A DNA stretch of 64,000 nt, from contig NZ_CP030827.1 of assembly GCF_003597675.1 (NCBI RefSeq), positions 4,255,397 to 4,319,396 on the forward strand, written 5' to 3'. The stretch comes from Neorhizobium sp. NCHU2750 (GTDB lineage Bacteria > Pseudomonadota > Alphaproteobacteria > Rhizobiales > Rhizobiaceae). This document shows, one piece after another, positions 63,240 to 64,000 of the stretch; the first letter of the stretch is position 1; each line of letters begins with the position of its first letter. Made by a program: the position numbers and the translations under genes. A model generated the notes under the pieces. The model saw only the letters and a list, made by a program, of their open reading frames with translations. It did no database searches and was not told the DNA's origin.

Positions 63240-63951
63240 CTGTGATTCTGCCTTTGGCATTGATCATTGTCCGGCTCAATAACGAATTCGTGTCACTGCT
63301 GTGACAGAAAAAGCTTATATTAATGAATGGCTTACGAGAGGTGGTTGAACTTTCGGGGCGACTTGACAGGCGCCCTTCCAGGGCATTTTTGAGTCAAGCG
63401 ATTTTTTATTTTTCCTGTGAATCACGATGGCTTGAGATAGCCAAATTTGAATCCCATTGATTCAACAGCGATTCTTTCTGGCGCGCCCTGCGACATTCTA
63501 AACACGCGGCAAGAGTCAACGGTCGGCCCTTAATTTTGGGTAAAAAACGCTGTTGATCTTGCCAGGTGATCCTGCCTAAATGGCTCTCAGCAAGGGGCTC
63601 GGGGACATCTTCAGGAGCTTGAGTTCACCGCCTCCTAGAGAGACGGTGGCGAAAGCTTCTTGTTCCTTGCTGCGGGATAGATATGCCCGTTTTCCATAAA
63701 CCTTCGGTTGCAGGCCGAAAAGCTATCCGCTTTTCGGAAGCAGTCGTTTTGTGTCCGCAGATTGCCACGGCAATCGTCGGAACGGCAATACATATGGTGC
63801 GTCATGACGAGGATGATGCGCCGGGGAGACCCAAGCCAGCCGACCGTTGCGAGGTGGTCGGGCGGCAACCTTCATTCTGGCGGATGAAGGAGGGACAGGG
63901 AGGGTTATGGCCTTTCTCCTTCGGAGAAGGGCTCGAGTGAAATTTAAGATC
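63240..63951. other. Long non-coding region downstream of rpsT
   Basis: No gene is supported on either strand across 712 bases. The left half is AT-rich, with poly-T tracts (63401-63412) and the GANTC cluster. The right half has small inverted repeats at 63869-63890 and 63910-63932, the latter a 10-bp stem with TTC loop. No DnaA-box cluster was found. By gene order this should be the upstream region of dnaA. Confidence 0.6.
63391..63517. promoter_or_regulatory. Cluster of six GANTC (CcrM) methylation sites
   Basis: GANTC occurs at 63391, 63419, 63449, 63459, 63470 and 63513, with a seventh at 63244. Such sites are normally sparse. Hemimethylation-dependent control of dnaA is known in Caulobacter. 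A TTAA-N7-TAAA string at 63530-63544 is one base from a CtrA site. Confidence 0.65.
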
Positions 63952-64000
63952 ATGTCTGGCGAAAGGAATTCGCCGGGCTCCATTCAAAAGGCGGCAAATA
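63952..64000 (+). CDS. Possible start of dnaA (partial)
   Basis: An ATG at 63952 opens a frame of 16 codons (MSGERNSPGSIQKAAN) that runs off the window. Only its position after rpsT and the GANTC cluster suggests dnaA; the sequence is too short to recognise and no good ribosome site is seen. It may equally be non-coding. Confidence 0.2.
   Translation, partial: MSGERNSPGSIQKAAN

Noticed and set aside
63240..63951. Chromosomal replication origin
   Set aside because: No cluster of DnaA boxes was seen, and in Sinorhizobium the origin lies near hemE rather than dnaA. The region is better read as a promoter region.

Overview
The window looks like chromosomal DNA of a Rhizobiaceae alphaproteobacterium (Agrobacterium/Rhizobium group). 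Supporting signs are the GC-rich codon use, the gene order dnaN / rsmI-yraN / ugpBAEC / gshB and ubiB-ubiE / mutM-echA-rpsT (which in this group leads into dnaA), a PmtA-type phospholipid N-methyltransferase, rhizobial-type glutathione synthetase and GANTC (CcrM-type) sites. No rRNA, tRNA, CRISPR array, prophage or intact insertion sequence was seen.

Layout. 0.1-4.2 kb: small housekeeping and stress genes (metallo-hydrolase, YbaK-type deacylase, ArsC-like reductase, a 54-residue basic protein, DNA methyl-repair protein, DedA-like membrane protein) and a VapBC-type toxin-antitoxin pair. 4.3-6.5 kb: an ECF sigma factor with its membrane anti-sigma factor (NrsF/DUF1109), divergent from an exported alpha/beta-hydrolase; both directions carry the same GTAAC...CGAA promoter, so the unit looks self-regulated. 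6.5-7.8 kb: an AT-richer patch with one orphan gene, bounded by two copies of the guaA 3' end, read here as the scar of an element inserted at guaA. 7.8-11 kb: guaA, a nucleosidase, a thioesterase and TspO. 11-16.1 kb: a four-gene imelysin / di-haem oxidoreductase / imelysin / DUF1513 operon with a possible iron-responsive palindrome upstream. 16.4-19.7 kb: a 1094-residue autotransporter.

19.7-33.6 kb: RNA methyltransferase, RlpA-like protein, epimerase-queG-GST cluster, uppP, an exported 49-residue protein, an NDUFA9-like protein, a beta-helix protein, pyrF, pmtA, dnaN, rsmI and yraN. 33.6-39.1 kb: a PhoB-type quadruple repeat in front of ugpBAEC (glycerol-3-phosphate uptake), then gshB. 39.2-51.5 kb: comM, cysK, dut, prfC, trmO, a molbindin, otsBA (trehalose), a class II amidotransferase and coaBC. 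51.8-58.5 kb: an accessory block with a glyoxalase-like protein, a LysR/MFS pair, a membrane ClpP-like protease with a coiled-coil membrane partner, and a histidine-ammonia-lyase homologue that lacks the Ala-Ser-Gly triad needed for its cofactor. 58.5-64 kb: ubiB-ubiE, mutM-echA, rpsT, and then a non-coding stretch with six GANTC sites in 127 bp, probably the upstream region of dnaA.

The best candidates for something new are the MIO-less ammonia-lyase homologue, the ClpP-like/coiled-coil membrane pair, the self-regulated ECF module with its exported hydrolase, the imelysin operon whose second imelysin has lost the motif histidine, and the guaA integration scar. All functions are read from sequence patterns and memory of the families; no database search was run.
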